A model generated the notes under the pieces. That model ran no database searches and was not told the origin of the DNA. It saw only the letters and a program-made list of their open reading frames with translations. A DNA stretch of 64,000 nucleotides, taken from NCBI GenBank assembly GCA_963792855.1, contig CAWBXZ010000018.1, positions 1-64,000 of the forward strand, in the 5' to 3' direction. Position numbers and translations under genes: made by a program. This document shows positions 25,519 through 34,203 of the stretch, piece after piece (position 1 is the first letter of the stretch; the number at the start of each line of letters is the position of its first letter). Source of the DNA: SG8-40 sp963792855. Lineage in GTDB: Bacteria > Pseudomonadota > Gammaproteobacteria > Burkholderiales > Eutrophovitaceae.

Positions 25519-25788
25519 CTAGTCGTCGAACTTGTACTCGGCATCCGGTTGAACAATGCCTTCACATGCTTCTTTTACGTTGTTCTTGGCGTTGTTGCAT
25601 GCAGTACCAATCTGGACCATGCTGTCCTCGCCTGCATTGCTCTCGTCGCAGAAGTACGCCATTTGTTGTTTGGCATCGTTGCAGTTGCCGACACGGGTCG
25701 CCTGATCCTTGTCGCCGTGATGTTCGGCCAGTGACAGTCCCGGCATGCACAGTATTGCCGCAACGACGGCAAACGTCCGGATTTTCAT
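25519..25788 (-). CDS. Small exported twin-CX10C protein, unknown function
   Basis: An 89-residue protein I do not recognise. A signal peptide (MKIRTF, hydrophobic core, cleavage near LSLA-EH) precedes a short acidic mature part of ~69 residues with only four cysteines, in two matching units: C-NDAKQQMAYF-C and C-NNAKNNVKEA-C, each CX10C and each starting CN(D/N)AK. Two such helices joined by disulfides would form a helical hairpin resembling the twin CX9C proteins of mitochondria (an analogy only). The AGGAGG before the ATG at 25788 is very strong. It sits directly upstream of the amidohydrolase, same strand. Confidence 0.82.
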   Translation of the reverse strand: MKIRTFAVVAAILCMPGLSLAEHHGDKDQATRVGNCNDAKQQMAYFCDESNAGEDSMVQIGTACNNAKNNVKEACEGIVQPDAEYKFDD

Positions 25789-26232
25789 AGTCTTTCCTCC
25801 TCGCGGTTCTGGTTTTATTGGTCGGGCTCTTGAGCCTCTTTGTTTCGTTGCATGTGCAAGACACACTGCCACTCGCTAAAGCATACAACGCAAGTGATGT
25901 TTATATATGAGTATCGGCACTTAAGGAAGGGGTGATCTTGCAGTCTGTATGATGCGATGCGGAATATGTTTGCCGCTACGTGCCTGCATTGGCGTCATGA
26001 TTTCAATTTGATGAAATTGCGGAGTGGAGGTTGCGATCGAACTGCCCGGCAGCGCGCGGTTCCGATGTTGTGTTGCACAATGAGTGTATTGACCGGGTTT
26101 CCTGTGCGGTTATTTGTCGTGAAGGTCGAGGACAGGGCGATTGTCCGCAAGGATTCCCGCGCTCTTCAGCATACGGGTTTGGTCTACACTCCCTGAGTTA
26201 CGATCGTGTTACTGCGAAGACGGGTAGAGAGC
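25789..26232. other. Intergenic region, 444 bases
   Basis: Between the divergent small Cys protein and the substrate-binding protein genes. AT content rises near 25880-25920. I see no gene, repeat or clear operator; it must carry both promoters. Confidence 0.5.
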
Positions 26233-27252
26233 ATGCGTGTCTGGTTTGTTTTGTGGCTGGTCATTTGCGGCATGGCGTTTTTCGGTGAAAGCGCTGTTGC
26301 CGCGAAACCGGAGAAATCGAAGGTCACCATTGCCGTCGGCGGCAAGGCCGCCTTGTACTATTTGCCGTTGTCCCTCGCCGAGCAGCTTGGTTACTTCCGT
26401 GATGCCGGCCTCGACGTGGAGATTCTGGACTTCCCGGGAGGCGCCAAAGCGCTGCAGGCAATGATGGGCGGCAGTGCAGACGTGGTCTCCGGCGGCTACG
26501 ATCACACCATCGTGATGCAGGCGCGCGGACAGGAACTTGCCGCGTTCGTTCTGCAGGGTGCGACTCCGGCAATCTCGCTGGTCGTGGCGAAGGACAAGGC
26601 GGCCGCGTGGCGCGGCCCGCAGGACCTGAAAGGCATGAAAATCGGCGTCACCGCGCCGGGGTCGAGCACCAATATGTTTGTCAACGCCCTGCTGGCGCGT
26701 GGCGGATTAACCCACGACGATGTTTCCATTATCGGGGTCGGTACCGGACAGAGCGCAGTCGCGGCGATGCAGGCAGGTCATCTGGACGCACTGGCGAACG
26801 TCGAGCCGGCGATCAGCATGCTGGTCCGTGGCGGCAAGGTCGTCGAAACAATCGAGACGCTTAGCGTGGAGGGTTCGCGCAACCTGTATGGCGCTGCGCT
26901 GCCTTCGGGCAGTCTGTATACGAAACGTGATTTCCTTCTCGAGAATCCAAACACGGTGCAAGCCCTCACCAATGCCATGGTGCGGGCGTTGAAGTGGCTC
27001 GCCAATGCGTCCGACGAGCAGGTAGCGGCGACGGTGCCGCGGCATTACCTCCTGGGAGACCGGTCGCTGTATCTGGCAGCGCTGAAACGGCAACGACCGG
27101 GTTACTCGAAGGACGGCCGCATTCCGCCCGAAGCGGCGCAGGCGATGCTGGACGCACTTTCCGGTTTTCACGAGCTGATCTCGACGCGCAAGATCAGGCT
27201 GGAGCAGACCTACACCAACCGGTTTGTCGACGCCGTCCCCGGTCAGGACTGA
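26233..27252 (+). CDS. ABC transporter substrate-binding protein, NMT1/SsuA type
   Basis: A 339-residue periplasmic binding protein. A signal peptide (hydrophobic 'VWFVLWLVICGMAFFG', cleavage near AVAA-KP) precedes 'KVTIAVGGKAALYYLPLSLAEQLGYF', typical of the NMT1/THI5-like family that binds sulfonates, nitrate or pyrimidine precursors. 'GMKIGVTAPGSSTNMFV' and 'ALANVEPAISML' are family-like middle motifs. The ATG at 26233 puts the signal at the N-terminus; GTG at 26206 is an alternative. No permease or ATPase is adjacent, so it is an orphan binding protein in this window. Ligand unknown. Confidence 0.85.
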   Translation: MRVWFVLWLVICGMAFFGESAVAAKPEKSKVTIAVGGKAALYYLPLSLAEQLGYFRDAGLDVEILDFPGGAKALQAMMGGSADVVSGGYDHTIVMQARGQELAAFVLQGATPAISLVVAKDKAAAWRGPQDLKGMKIGVTAPGSSTNMFVNALLARGGLTHDDVSIIGVGTGQSAVAAMQAGHLDALANVEPAISMLVRGGKVVETIETLSVEGSRNLYGAALPSGSLYTKRDFLLENPNTVQALTNAMVRALKWLANASDEQVAATVPRHYLLGDRSLYLAALKRQRPGYSKDGRIPPEAAQAMLDALSGFHELISTRKIRLEQTYTNRFVDAVPGQD

Positions 27253-27419
27253 GAGAACGCCGGGTGCCGCGCGCGCCGGGCAGTCCCGCCGTGGGACAGG
27301 TTCAACGATTCCGACACACACCTGCGAGGGCGACAGCGCTCGTGTTCGTTTCGCGTGCGTCAAGCGTCCGGGCAGCGGTTGCCTCGGATGTTTCTTCGTG
27401 ATGGTTGCGGCAACAGGCC

Positions 27420-28442
27420 CTAAGGCAAGGCGTATCGCTCCATCAGGTAACACAAACAGTCCTGACGGATGACGCGTTCATCGAGAGTCAGCATGGACGG
27501 CATGGCGTCGCGGCAAAGAATCAGTTCCCCGTCCTGCACGCTGAAGTAATCGCGCGTGACTTCGCTCCCGTCCTCCGCAACCGCGAGCACGGGCATGTCG
27601 AAGCCGTTCGTAAATCGGCCCAGACGCGTGCCGGACTTCAGTTCACGGAAATTCATGTGATCGATACGAGGGTCCAGTTGCAGGCCTGTCGCGTCACATC
27701 CGAAGCCAAACGGTACGCCGTCCGCAATCTTCACTGCGGCGACGGTGTGGAACAGGTGGAAATCGTTCGCCGCCGGCGGTTTTTCCGGGAAGTGATCGAG
27801 ATGCAGTACCGCGTCGATGAAACTTGCCGCGTGCGCTTTGGCAGTGGCGTCATCCGGCTTGCCGCACTCGACGGTGACCGCCGGACAGATTTTTGCAAAC
27901 GCGGCCGATTGCACCCCGAGCGGGCGCAGAAAATACACGATGGTCTGCGAGAACAGCGTTGCCAGTTGCAGGAACTCCGGTTGCAGGCTGTTGACGCAAC
28001 CATAGTGCGGATTCAGGCCGGTGTTGTTGTGCACATCGATGCTGGCGAACACGCGGCGTTGGCGCATGATGTCGACAACTCGCGCCATCATTTCGTGCTC
28101 GGCGGGCGCGGCTTTCGCGGCCGACGCATCGGCGCCGGGCCAGACGCGATTGAAGTCCGGTTGTCCGTCGAGCCGCCGTTGGCCAAGCGCGGCCGCCTCC
28201 ACGTTTCCGATGAAAACCGAAAGCCCGCGGGGCAGTTCGGTCGAACTGTATTTGCCGATGATGTCCTGTATCGCCTTCAGACCGGTGTACTCGTTGCCGT
28301 GAAGCAGAACCGAGACGAACAGCGGCTCGGCCTTTCGTCCGGGCAGATGAATCAGGGTCGGTCCGGAGAGTATCTGGTGCAGCCCTCCCGCCGATGCATC
28401 GAGGAAGCCGTCAGGGATGTGGTCGAGTTCATTAAGCATCAT
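27420..28442 (-). CDS. M14-family succinylglutamate desuccinylase/aspartoacylase-like
   Basis: A 340-residue zinc amidohydrolase. Seen: HGNE (48-51), the first two zinc ligands in the AstE/AspA form, 'SIDVHNNTGLNPHYGC' carrying the third His, and a Glu in 'AVTVECGKPDD' in the position of the catalytic base. Such enzymes remove acyl or amino-acid groups from small N-acylated amino acids. It is encoded 115 bases downstream of a GCS2-type ligase on the same strand, so a ligase makes and a hydrolase cuts an amide may be the theme; that pairing is inference. Confidence 0.85.
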   Translation of the reverse strand: MMLNELDHIPDGFLDASAGGLHQILSGPTLIHLPGRKAEPLFVSVLLHGNEYTGLKAIQDIIGKYSSTELPRGLSVFIGNVEAAALGQRRLDGQPDFNRVWPGADASAAKAAPAEHEMMARVVDIMRQRRVFASIDVHNNTGLNPHYGCVNSLQPEFLQLATLFSQTIVYFLRPLGVQSAAFAKICPAVTVECGKPDDATAKAHAASFIDAVLHLDHFPEKPPAANDFHLFHTVAAVKIADGVPFGFGCDATGLQLDPRIDHMNFRELKSGTRLGRFTNGFDMPVLAVAEDGSEVTRDYFSVQDGELILCRDAMPSMLTLDERVIRQDCLCYLMERYALP

Positions 28443-28557
28443 GCAATGCGCGGGTATTGGTCGATCGGGAGCGGCGACTTTAGCAGACGCCCGCCCGCGG
28501 TGCGCGAGGCAAGGTGTCTCATCGTCCGGGAATTGACGCAGACTTCACAGTCTGACT

Positions 28558-29979
28558 TCACAGTGGCCATTCATGCACCGGGGCGCCGCTGCGTTGCGCG
28601 GCAAGATAGTCGGCAGTGAGGCGAAAGAAGTCGCGTCCGCAGTTCTCGGCATGCGCCCGCTGCCACGCTGCACCGTTCTGCCCGCTTGCCGTGCGTGCCC
28701 GGGCAATGCCGATGTAGCGCTCGATTTCTTCTTCATCGATGCCCAGCAGCACCAGACCTTCCCGTGCCATGTGCAGTATCTCGTCAGACAGCAAGGATCT
28801 GACCCCGGTTTCGCGGCCATCCAGCCAGACGACGGTGGCATCGAATCCGTCGCGTGCGGCACGGTAAAAGTTTTCCTTCGCCTGCGCAAAAGACAAATCG
28901 GATTCGGGCGGCACGCGCAGCCGCGCAAGAAAATGAACCGCGCCAAGGTACACCGCAGCGTTGGCCATCATGTCGACAACAGTGGGTCCGGCGGGAATGG
29001 CGCGATGCTCGATTCGCATATGTGGTTTTCCGCCTGCACCGATGCCCACCAGCAGCCGGTTCCAGCGCCAGATCGTGCCGTTATGCAATCGCAGATGCAG
29101 CAGCTCGTCATGACTGTCGAAAAGGGTGGGCAGCAGTGGCACATAGCGCTGCATGTTCTCGCGGAAAAGCGCTACCGGATTGTCCGGCAAGTATCCGCTT
29201 CCGAATGTCACGCGGGATCGTTCCGGGTGCTCGGGGCTGCCGGTTTCCACCGACTGTTCGAAAAGCGGGATGCGCGTTTCCGCCCACAGCGACTTGCCGA
29301 ACAGGAACGGAGAATTGGCGGACAGTGCAACCAGCGGCGCAGACAGGATCATCGATGCGTTCATGTGGCGCGCGATTTCCGCCGCAGGTGTCTGAAGATG
29401 GATCTGGAAGGATGTCGTTGCCGCTTCCAGCATGACGTCGTTGTGTGTCAATGACAACGACTCGCGCCCGTTGATATTCAGCTCGAGCGGCTCCCCGCCG
29501 CGAATCTTCAGAACCTCGCGATTCAAGGCGTGGTAGCGGTTGCGGTCGGACATGTGGTCCAGTGACAAGTCCTGCTCGCGTACCGTCGGCAGAATGCCGA
29601 CCATCATCATGGTGGCTTCGAGTTCGTTGGCGACTGACAGGCAATGCCGCCACGTTTGGTCGAGTTCCGTCTCCAGCCGCCGCAATGCGCCGGCGCACAT
29701 CGGCTGGGGCGTGCCGTTGAGCTCGACATTGAACCGGGACAGTTCCGGCACCACCAGAGGAGAGGCGAGCCGTTGCAGCAGATCCTCGTTGCGTGGCAGC
29801 GGAAAGAAGTTGTGATCCAGCAACCATGCCTCGAGTTCGAAGCCGCCAACGTAGCCGGTATCGGAAAGTTCGCCGGCTGCCCACAAGGAATCCAGAATGC
29901 CGGTTTCTTTCGTGACGCGCTCGACAAATTGCGCAGTTTGCTCGGCGCTGAAAGTGGATTGCTCGATCTCCTTGCCCAC
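28558..29979 (-). CDS. GCS2-type carboxylate-amine ligase
   Basis: A 473-residue protein of the glutamate-cysteine ligase family 2/COG2170 fold, unrelated in detail to the gshA at 6434. Seen: 'GGFELEAWLLD' with the metal-binding Glu residues, 'FNVELNGTPQPM', 'HNDVMLEAATTSFQIHLQTP', and 'MRIEHRAIPAGPT'. Family knowledge: these ATP-dependent enzymes join a carboxylate (often glutamate) to an amine and occur in peptide- or metabolite-ligation clusters; some are weak glutamate-cysteine ligases. Start is GTG at 29979 after GGGAGAG. An M14 hydrolase gene follows on the same strand, and a palindrome lies in the upstream divergent gap. Confidence 0.85.
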   Translation of the reverse strand: MGKEIEQSTFSAEQTAQFVERVTKETGILDSLWAAGELSDTGYVGGFELEAWLLDHNFFPLPRNEDLLQRLASPLVVPELSRFNVELNGTPQPMCAGALRRLETELDQTWRHCLSVANELEATMMMVGILPTVREQDLSLDHMSDRNRYHALNREVLKIRGGEPLELNINGRESLSLTHNDVMLEAATTSFQIHLQTPAAEIARHMNASMILSAPLVALSANSPFLFGKSLWAETRIPLFEQSVETGSPEHPERSRVTFGSGYLPDNPVALFRENMQRYVPLLPTLFDSHDELLHLRLHNGTIWRWNRLLVGIGAGGKPHMRIEHRAIPAGPTVVDMMANAAVYLGAVHFLARLRVPPESDLSFAQAKENFYRAARDGFDATVVWLDGRETGVRSLLSDEILHMAREGLVLLGIDEEEIERYIGIARARTASGQNGAAWQRAHAENCGRDFFRLTADYLAAQRSGAPVHEWPL

Positions 29980-30031
29980 AGGGTCTCTCCCGGATGACTT
30001 GACACAGTTTGCCTTCCGCGCGCGGCATCTT

Positions 30032-30047
30032 CTTGACCCTGGTCAAG
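30032..30047. promoter_or_regulatory. Perfect palindrome in the GCS2/bactofilin divergent gap
   Basis: CTTGACC-CT-GGTCAAG, a 7-base perfect inverted repeat with a 2-base spacer, 53 bases upstream of the GCS2 start and 70 upstream of the rightward gene. A candidate operator; a TATAAG at 30085-30090 could be a rightward -10 element. No binding protein can be assigned. Confidence 0.4.
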
Positions 30048-30116
30048 TCCGTCCTCTCCGGCTCCGGCACGCTATCGGACACACTATAAGCAATTCTGAC
30101 CGGGAAACGGGAATGC

Positions 30117-31310
30117 ATGCGGCCAGTCCATCGCGTGGCCGCGAATCACGGGGGAGACAGACATGCAGGGATTAAAAGAGTCTTTTGCGCAAGCGTGCTT
30201 TTTTTTGCGGCGTGCTCGACGGCGCAGGCCCAGGCCGGTGGCGAAAGTGACGGCGGCGGGGACAGTGCAGAAGAGCGGGTCGACGTGCTTTTCGGCAGCG
30301 ATTATTTCGGTGCCGGGGCCAGCCTCGGGCCGGGGGCGTCCGTCGAAGGGGATGCCTTCATTGCCGGCGGCGAGGTGATACTGAATCGGCCGGTCGCAGG
30401 TGACGCCGTGCTTTCTGGCGGCAGTATCCACGTCGGTGAGCGGATCGGTTCCGATTTGTACGCCGCTGGCGGCGACATTCTCGTCAATGCCAGGGTCGGG
30501 CACAACGCCCGCCTTGCCGGCGGGCGCGTGCATCTCACGCGGCATGCCGACGTCGCGGGCAGGGTCACCATTGCGGGCTCGCGTATCCGTGTGGATGGCA
30601 GCACCGGCGGTGCGCTTGCCGTTTACGGCGACTCCGTCGTAATCGATGGCGAGATCATGGATGCGGTTGCGGTGGTGGCCCGCAAGCTTGAAGTCGGCCC
30701 GAATGCCCATATCCACGGCCGTTTGACTTACCGTACGGCGAACGAGCCGCAGATCAGTGAGCAGGCCATCATTGGCGGTGGAATACAGCGGTCGGGTTTC
30801 AAGTTTCCCGGCAAGGAACTGGAGCCGGTCGCCAGGACGGTGTTCTGGGTGGGCGTGGCGATGCTCACTTCCGGGTTGTTCCTGGTAGGCGTGCTCATCC
30901 TGTTGCTGGCGCCGAATGCGTTGATGGCGGTCGTGCGTGAACTGCGTTCCCAGCCGCTCGCATCGTTTCTGCTTGGATTTGCACTGATAGTTTGCGTACC
31001 CGTCGCTGCCATACTCGCGACGCTCAGCGTGATCGGCATTCCCCTCGGCCTGGTTTTGTTTTTTATCTGGCCGGTGATCGTTACGCTGGGTTACCTCGCG
31101 GGCGCCGTTTTCTGTGGCGACGCGCTGGCAGCGCTGATCTCGCGACGGCGCCCGGCCGGCCGGGCGCTGCGAATACTGGGTCTGGCTGTCACGCTGATCG
31201 CGTTGATGCTACTGTCCCGCGTGGTTTTCGTTGGTGTGCCGCTGATTCTGCTACTCTTGTTTTTGGGGACAGGGGCGCTGGTACTCGCGATACGAAATGC
31301 AGTTCGATAA
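30117..31310 (+). CDS. Bactofilin-like polymer-forming domain with C-terminal membrane segments
   Basis: A ~397-residue protein. After a signal-like segment (IKRVFCASVLFFAACSTAQAQA) comes a repeated short-beta region ('GASVEGDAFIAGGEVIL', 'GDAVLSGGSIHVGERIG', 'GSDLYAAGGDILV', 'GHNARLAGGRVHL') like the bactofilin/polymer-forming helix, then about five hydrophobic segments from residue ~240 on. Probably an envelope scaffold; function unknown. Start is doubtful: ATG at 30117 gives an 18-residue charged extension before the signal segment and has only a weak site (GGGAA). A good ribosome-binding site (GGGGGAGACAGAC) precedes the ATG at 30163, but that is in another frame; a one-base change in the T8 run at 30201-30208 would join it to this frame. 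Confidence 0.72.
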   Translation: MRPVHRVAANHGGDRHAGIKRVFCASVLFFAACSTAQAQAGGESDGGGDSAEERVDVLFGSDYFGAGASLGPGASVEGDAFIAGGEVILNRPVAGDAVLSGGSIHVGERIGSDLYAAGGDILVNARVGHNARLAGGRVHLTRHADVAGRVTIAGSRIRVDGSTGGALAVYGDSVVIDGEIMDAVAVVARKLEVGPNAHIHGRLTYRTANEPQISEQAIIGGGIQRSGFKFPGKELEPVARTVFWVGVAMLTSGLFLVGVLILLLAPNALMAVVRELRSQPLASFLLGFALIVCVPVAAILATLSVIGIPLGLVLFFIWPVIVTLGYLAGAVFCGDALAALISRRRPAGRALRILGLAVTLIALMLLSRVVFVGVPLILLLLFLGTGALVLAIRNAVR

Positions 31311-31407
31311 GCATCGCGACGGTCCCGGGTCCGGTCAATCCCGGCCAAACCATGACCGTGTTCGGGGCGAGGCCGTATTTTCGTGATTTTGCGAGGTTGG
31401 AACCACT

Positions 31408-31839
31408 GTGAGAAAAATACTTGTAGCGCTGGATGGATCGGAACAATCCGGACGCGCACTTGAGGAAGTACTGAAGCTGTTTGCGACGGATTCAATGCAT
31501 GTTCATTTGCTGAACGTGTGCGAACCCATTCACGTCAACGAGGTGTTTTTCAAGGACACGCTGGCGGATATGCGCCAACTGGAAGGCGAGCACACGGCGG
31601 CGGGCCGCAAACTGGTCGAGTCGGCGGCGCAGAAGCTGGCGCAAGCGGGCGTGTCGCACGACACACACGTAGAGATCGGGCCTGCTGCGCAGGCGATTGC
31701 CGGTTTTGCGCAGAAGTATCACGCCGAGATGATCGTCATGGGCACGCGTGGTATGGGGGCGATTCGCAGCCTTGCTGTCGGCTCGGTCGCCAACAAGGTG
31801 GTGCACCTTGCGCAAGTACCGGTGTTACTGGTCAAGTAA
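31408..31839 (+). CDS. Universal stress protein (UspA family)
   Basis: A 143-residue single-domain USP. The ATP-binding signature G-x2-G-x9-G-S is present as 'GTRGMGAIRSLAVGS', and the start 'KILVALDGSEQSGRAL' is typical. It likely binds ATP and acts in general stress survival. GTG start with GAGG upstream. Transcribed rightward, 97 bases after the bactofilin-like gene. Confidence 0.92.
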   Translation: MRKILVALDGSEQSGRALEEVLKLFATDSMHVHLLNVCEPIHVNEVFFKDTLADMRQLEGEHTAAGRKLVESAAQKLAQAGVSHDTHVEIGPAAQAIAGFAQKYHAEMIVMGTRGMGAIRSLAVGSVANKVVHLAQVPVLLVK

Positions 31840-32074
31840 TCCGGGTTCGGGGACAGTTTTTTATCAACTTTACCTGGCGGATCGCCGCAGGCCTGGCGCG
31901 CACTGATTCCGGTTGTTCGCAGCCTGCCGGGCAAGGCCTTGCGCGAATTCCAATGATTCAATTGAATAGTCGTGTGCTTGCCATGTGGCGGACTTTGCGC
32001 AGGACGCTGTCGGCGCCGATGCCGGCGCTGGCGAGAGTCGCGTTGCCACGCGCCGTTTTCTTCCGGTTCACCCG

Positions 32075-34039
32075 ATGTCCCTGATCACCGTGAGCGGGGG
32101 ATGCCTCGCCTTCGGTGACGTGGCGCTGCTCGACAACGTCGACCTGCAACTGCAGGCAAGGGAACGTGTTGCCCTCATCGGCCGCAACGGCAGCGGCAAG
32201 TCATCCCTGCTTGCGGCGCTTGCGGGCGTGCGCCAGCTCGATGACGGCGAAATATGGCGTGCTCCCGGTTTGCGCGTGGGCTACGTTGCGCAGGAGCCGC
32301 AACTCGATGATGCGGCGACGGTGTTTCAAAGCGTCGTCGGGGGGATGGGCGAGGTGTCGCAGCTTGTCACCGAATACCACGCGGTGTCGCACCAGTTGGG
32401 TGAGTCCGGTGCCGGTACCGAGCGCTTGCTGGCACGGCTGCATGAATTGCAGACATCGCTCGAATCGCTCGATGCGTGGACTTATGTGTCGCAGGCCGAA
32501 AGGGCGATCCACCGGTTCGGGCTCGATGCGGAAGCGCTCGTGGGCTCGCTGTCCGGCGGACAGAAAAAGCGTCTGGCTCTGGCCCGCGCCCTCGCGCTGA
32601 CACCGGACGTCTTGCTGCTCGATGAACCGACCAACCACCTCGATATCGACTCGATCGCCTGGCTTGAAGAGCTGTTGCTGGCATCGCCAGTGACCTTGCT
32701 GTTTATTACCCACGACCGCCGGTTGCTCGACCGCCTCGCTACCCGTGTCATTGAACTCGACCGCGGACGGTTGTCTGACTTTCCGTGCAGTTACGCGCAG
32801 TACCGCAGTCGCAAGGAGCGCATGCTGGAAGAGGAAGCGATCGCGAATCGCAAGTCCGACAAGCTGCTGCGCGAGGAAGAGGTGTGGATCCGCAAGGGCA
32901 TCGAGGCGCGTCGCACGCGTTCGGCTTCGCGCATCAACAGGCTCGAGGCGTTGCGCGCGGCGCGTGTCCAGCGGCGCGAGCGCATGGGCCAGGTAAAACT
33001 GCAACTCGCCGCCGGCGACACGAGCGGCCAACTGGTCGCCGAATTGCAGGGGGTGAGCAAGTCATTCGGCGGGCGAGCCATCGTACGCGATCTGTCGTGC
33101 CGGATTCTTCGTGGCGACAAGGTCGGGATCATCGGCCCCAACGGTGCCGGAAAAACCACGTTGCTGAAATTGATCCTTGGCGAACTCGAACCGGATTCCG
33201 GCACGGTGCGCCGAGGCACCAAGGTGCGCGCAGCGTACTTTGACCAGTTTCGCGAGGCGCTCGATCCGGAGGCGGCACTGGTCGACGTGATTTCGCCCGG
33301 TTCGGAGTATGTCGAAGTTGGCCGCGAGCGAAAACACGTCATCGGTTATCTCGGCGAGTTCCTGTTTCCGCCGCAACGCGCCCGTTCACCGGTCAAGAGC
33401 CTTTCCGGCGGCGAGCGTAATCGCTTGTTGCTCGCGCGCCTGTTTGCGCAACCGGCAAACGTGCTGGTTCTCGATGAGCCGACCAACGATCTCGACGTCG
33501 ACACTCTGGAGCTGCTCGAGGAGCTTCTGCAAGGCTATAGCGGAACGCTGTTTCTGGTCAGTCACGACCGGGTGTTTCTCGATAACGTAGTGACTCAGGT
33601 GATTGCGTCGACCGGCGATGGTCACTGGCTGGAGAACGCCGGGGGCTACGCAGACTGGTCTGATTATCAGCGCAGGGCGGAAGCGCTCTCCCGGCCTGCA
33701 TCGGACAGGATGCAGTCAGCGGAAAAGGCGCGAGGGGCGGACAGCGCGAACAGCGGTGCTGGCGCGCCGGGCACGGAGAAGCGCGCCGCCGGCCGTGCAC
33801 GTCCGGAAAAACTCGGATTCCGGGAACAACGTGAATTGCAGGCACTTCCCGGGCGTATTGCCGAGCTGGAGGCGGAGCAGGCTGAACTGACCGCACGCGT
33901 CGAGGACCCGGCGCTTTATGCCGATAGCGGGGCCGAAGCCCGTCAGCTGGCCTCACGGCTGGCTGCGATCGATGGCGAACTGACGGTCCTGCTGGAGCGA
34001 TGGGAAGCGCTCGAATCGCGAAATGCCGGAAAGACATGA
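32075..34039 (+). CDS. uup: ABC-F ATPase Uup
   Basis: A 654-residue soluble ABC-F protein with two ATPase cassettes: GRNGSGKS and GPNGAGKT (Walker A), LSGGQKKR and LSGGERNR (signatures), LLLDEPTNHLD and LVLDEPTNDLD (Walker B). A linker rich in Arg/Glu lies between them and a C-terminal coiled-coil domain (from ~560) follows, the feature that separates Uup from EttA. Uup acts on ribosomes and on DNA structures linked to transposon excision. The start at 32075 ('MSLITVSGG') matches family N-termini; the longer frame to 31985 does not. Monocistronic as far as seen. Confidence 0.94.
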   Translation: MSLITVSGGCLAFGDVALLDNVDLQLQARERVALIGRNGSGKSSLLAALAGVRQLDDGEIWRAPGLRVGYVAQEPQLDDAATVFQSVVGGMGEVSQLVTEYHAVSHQLGESGAGTERLLARLHELQTSLESLDAWTYVSQAERAIHRFGLDAEALVGSLSGGQKKRLALARALALTPDVLLLDEPTNHLDIDSIAWLEELLLASPVTLLFITHDRRLLDRLATRVIELDRGRLSDFPCSYAQYRSRKERMLEEEAIANRKSDKLLREEEVWIRKGIEARRTRSASRINRLEALRAARVQRRERMGQVKLQLAAGDTSGQLVAELQGVSKSFGGRAIVRDLSCRILRGDKVGIIGPNGAGKTTLLKLILGELEPDSGTVRRGTKVRAAYFDQFREALDPEAALVDVISPGSEYVEVGRERKHVIGYLGEFLFPPQRARSPVKSLSGGERNRLLLARLFAQPANVLVLDEPTNDLDVDTLELLEELLQGYSGTLFLVSHDRVFLDNVVTQVIASTGDGHWLENAGGYADWSDYQRRAEALSRPASDRMQSAEKARGADSANSGAGAPGTEKRAAGRARPEKLGFREQRELQALPGRIAELEAEQAELTARVEDPALYADSGAEARQLASRLAAIDGELTVLLERWEALESRNAGKT

Positions 34040-34203
34040 TCGCCGTTGTCGCTTGCCGCTGCCATCATCGGGAGGTGTGTATCACATCAGTTCACGTCAT
34101 CATGGTTTGTCGCGGCGCCAGCCACTGAGTAGAATCGCATGCGTTCCCTAGCCCTGTCAGGCGTGCAGTCCGTTGTTGCACCCCGCACCTCCGATTGTCG
34201 ATC

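Noticed and set aside
27405..28619. A 404-residue rightward open frame
   Set aside because: It mirrors the M14 gene, whose HGNE and other zinc motifs are intact on the other strand.
6434..29979. The two glutamate-ligase genes as duplicates of gshA
   Set aside because: The gene at 28558 belongs to the GCS2/COG2170 family, which differs from GshA in motifs and length; they are not paralogous copies.
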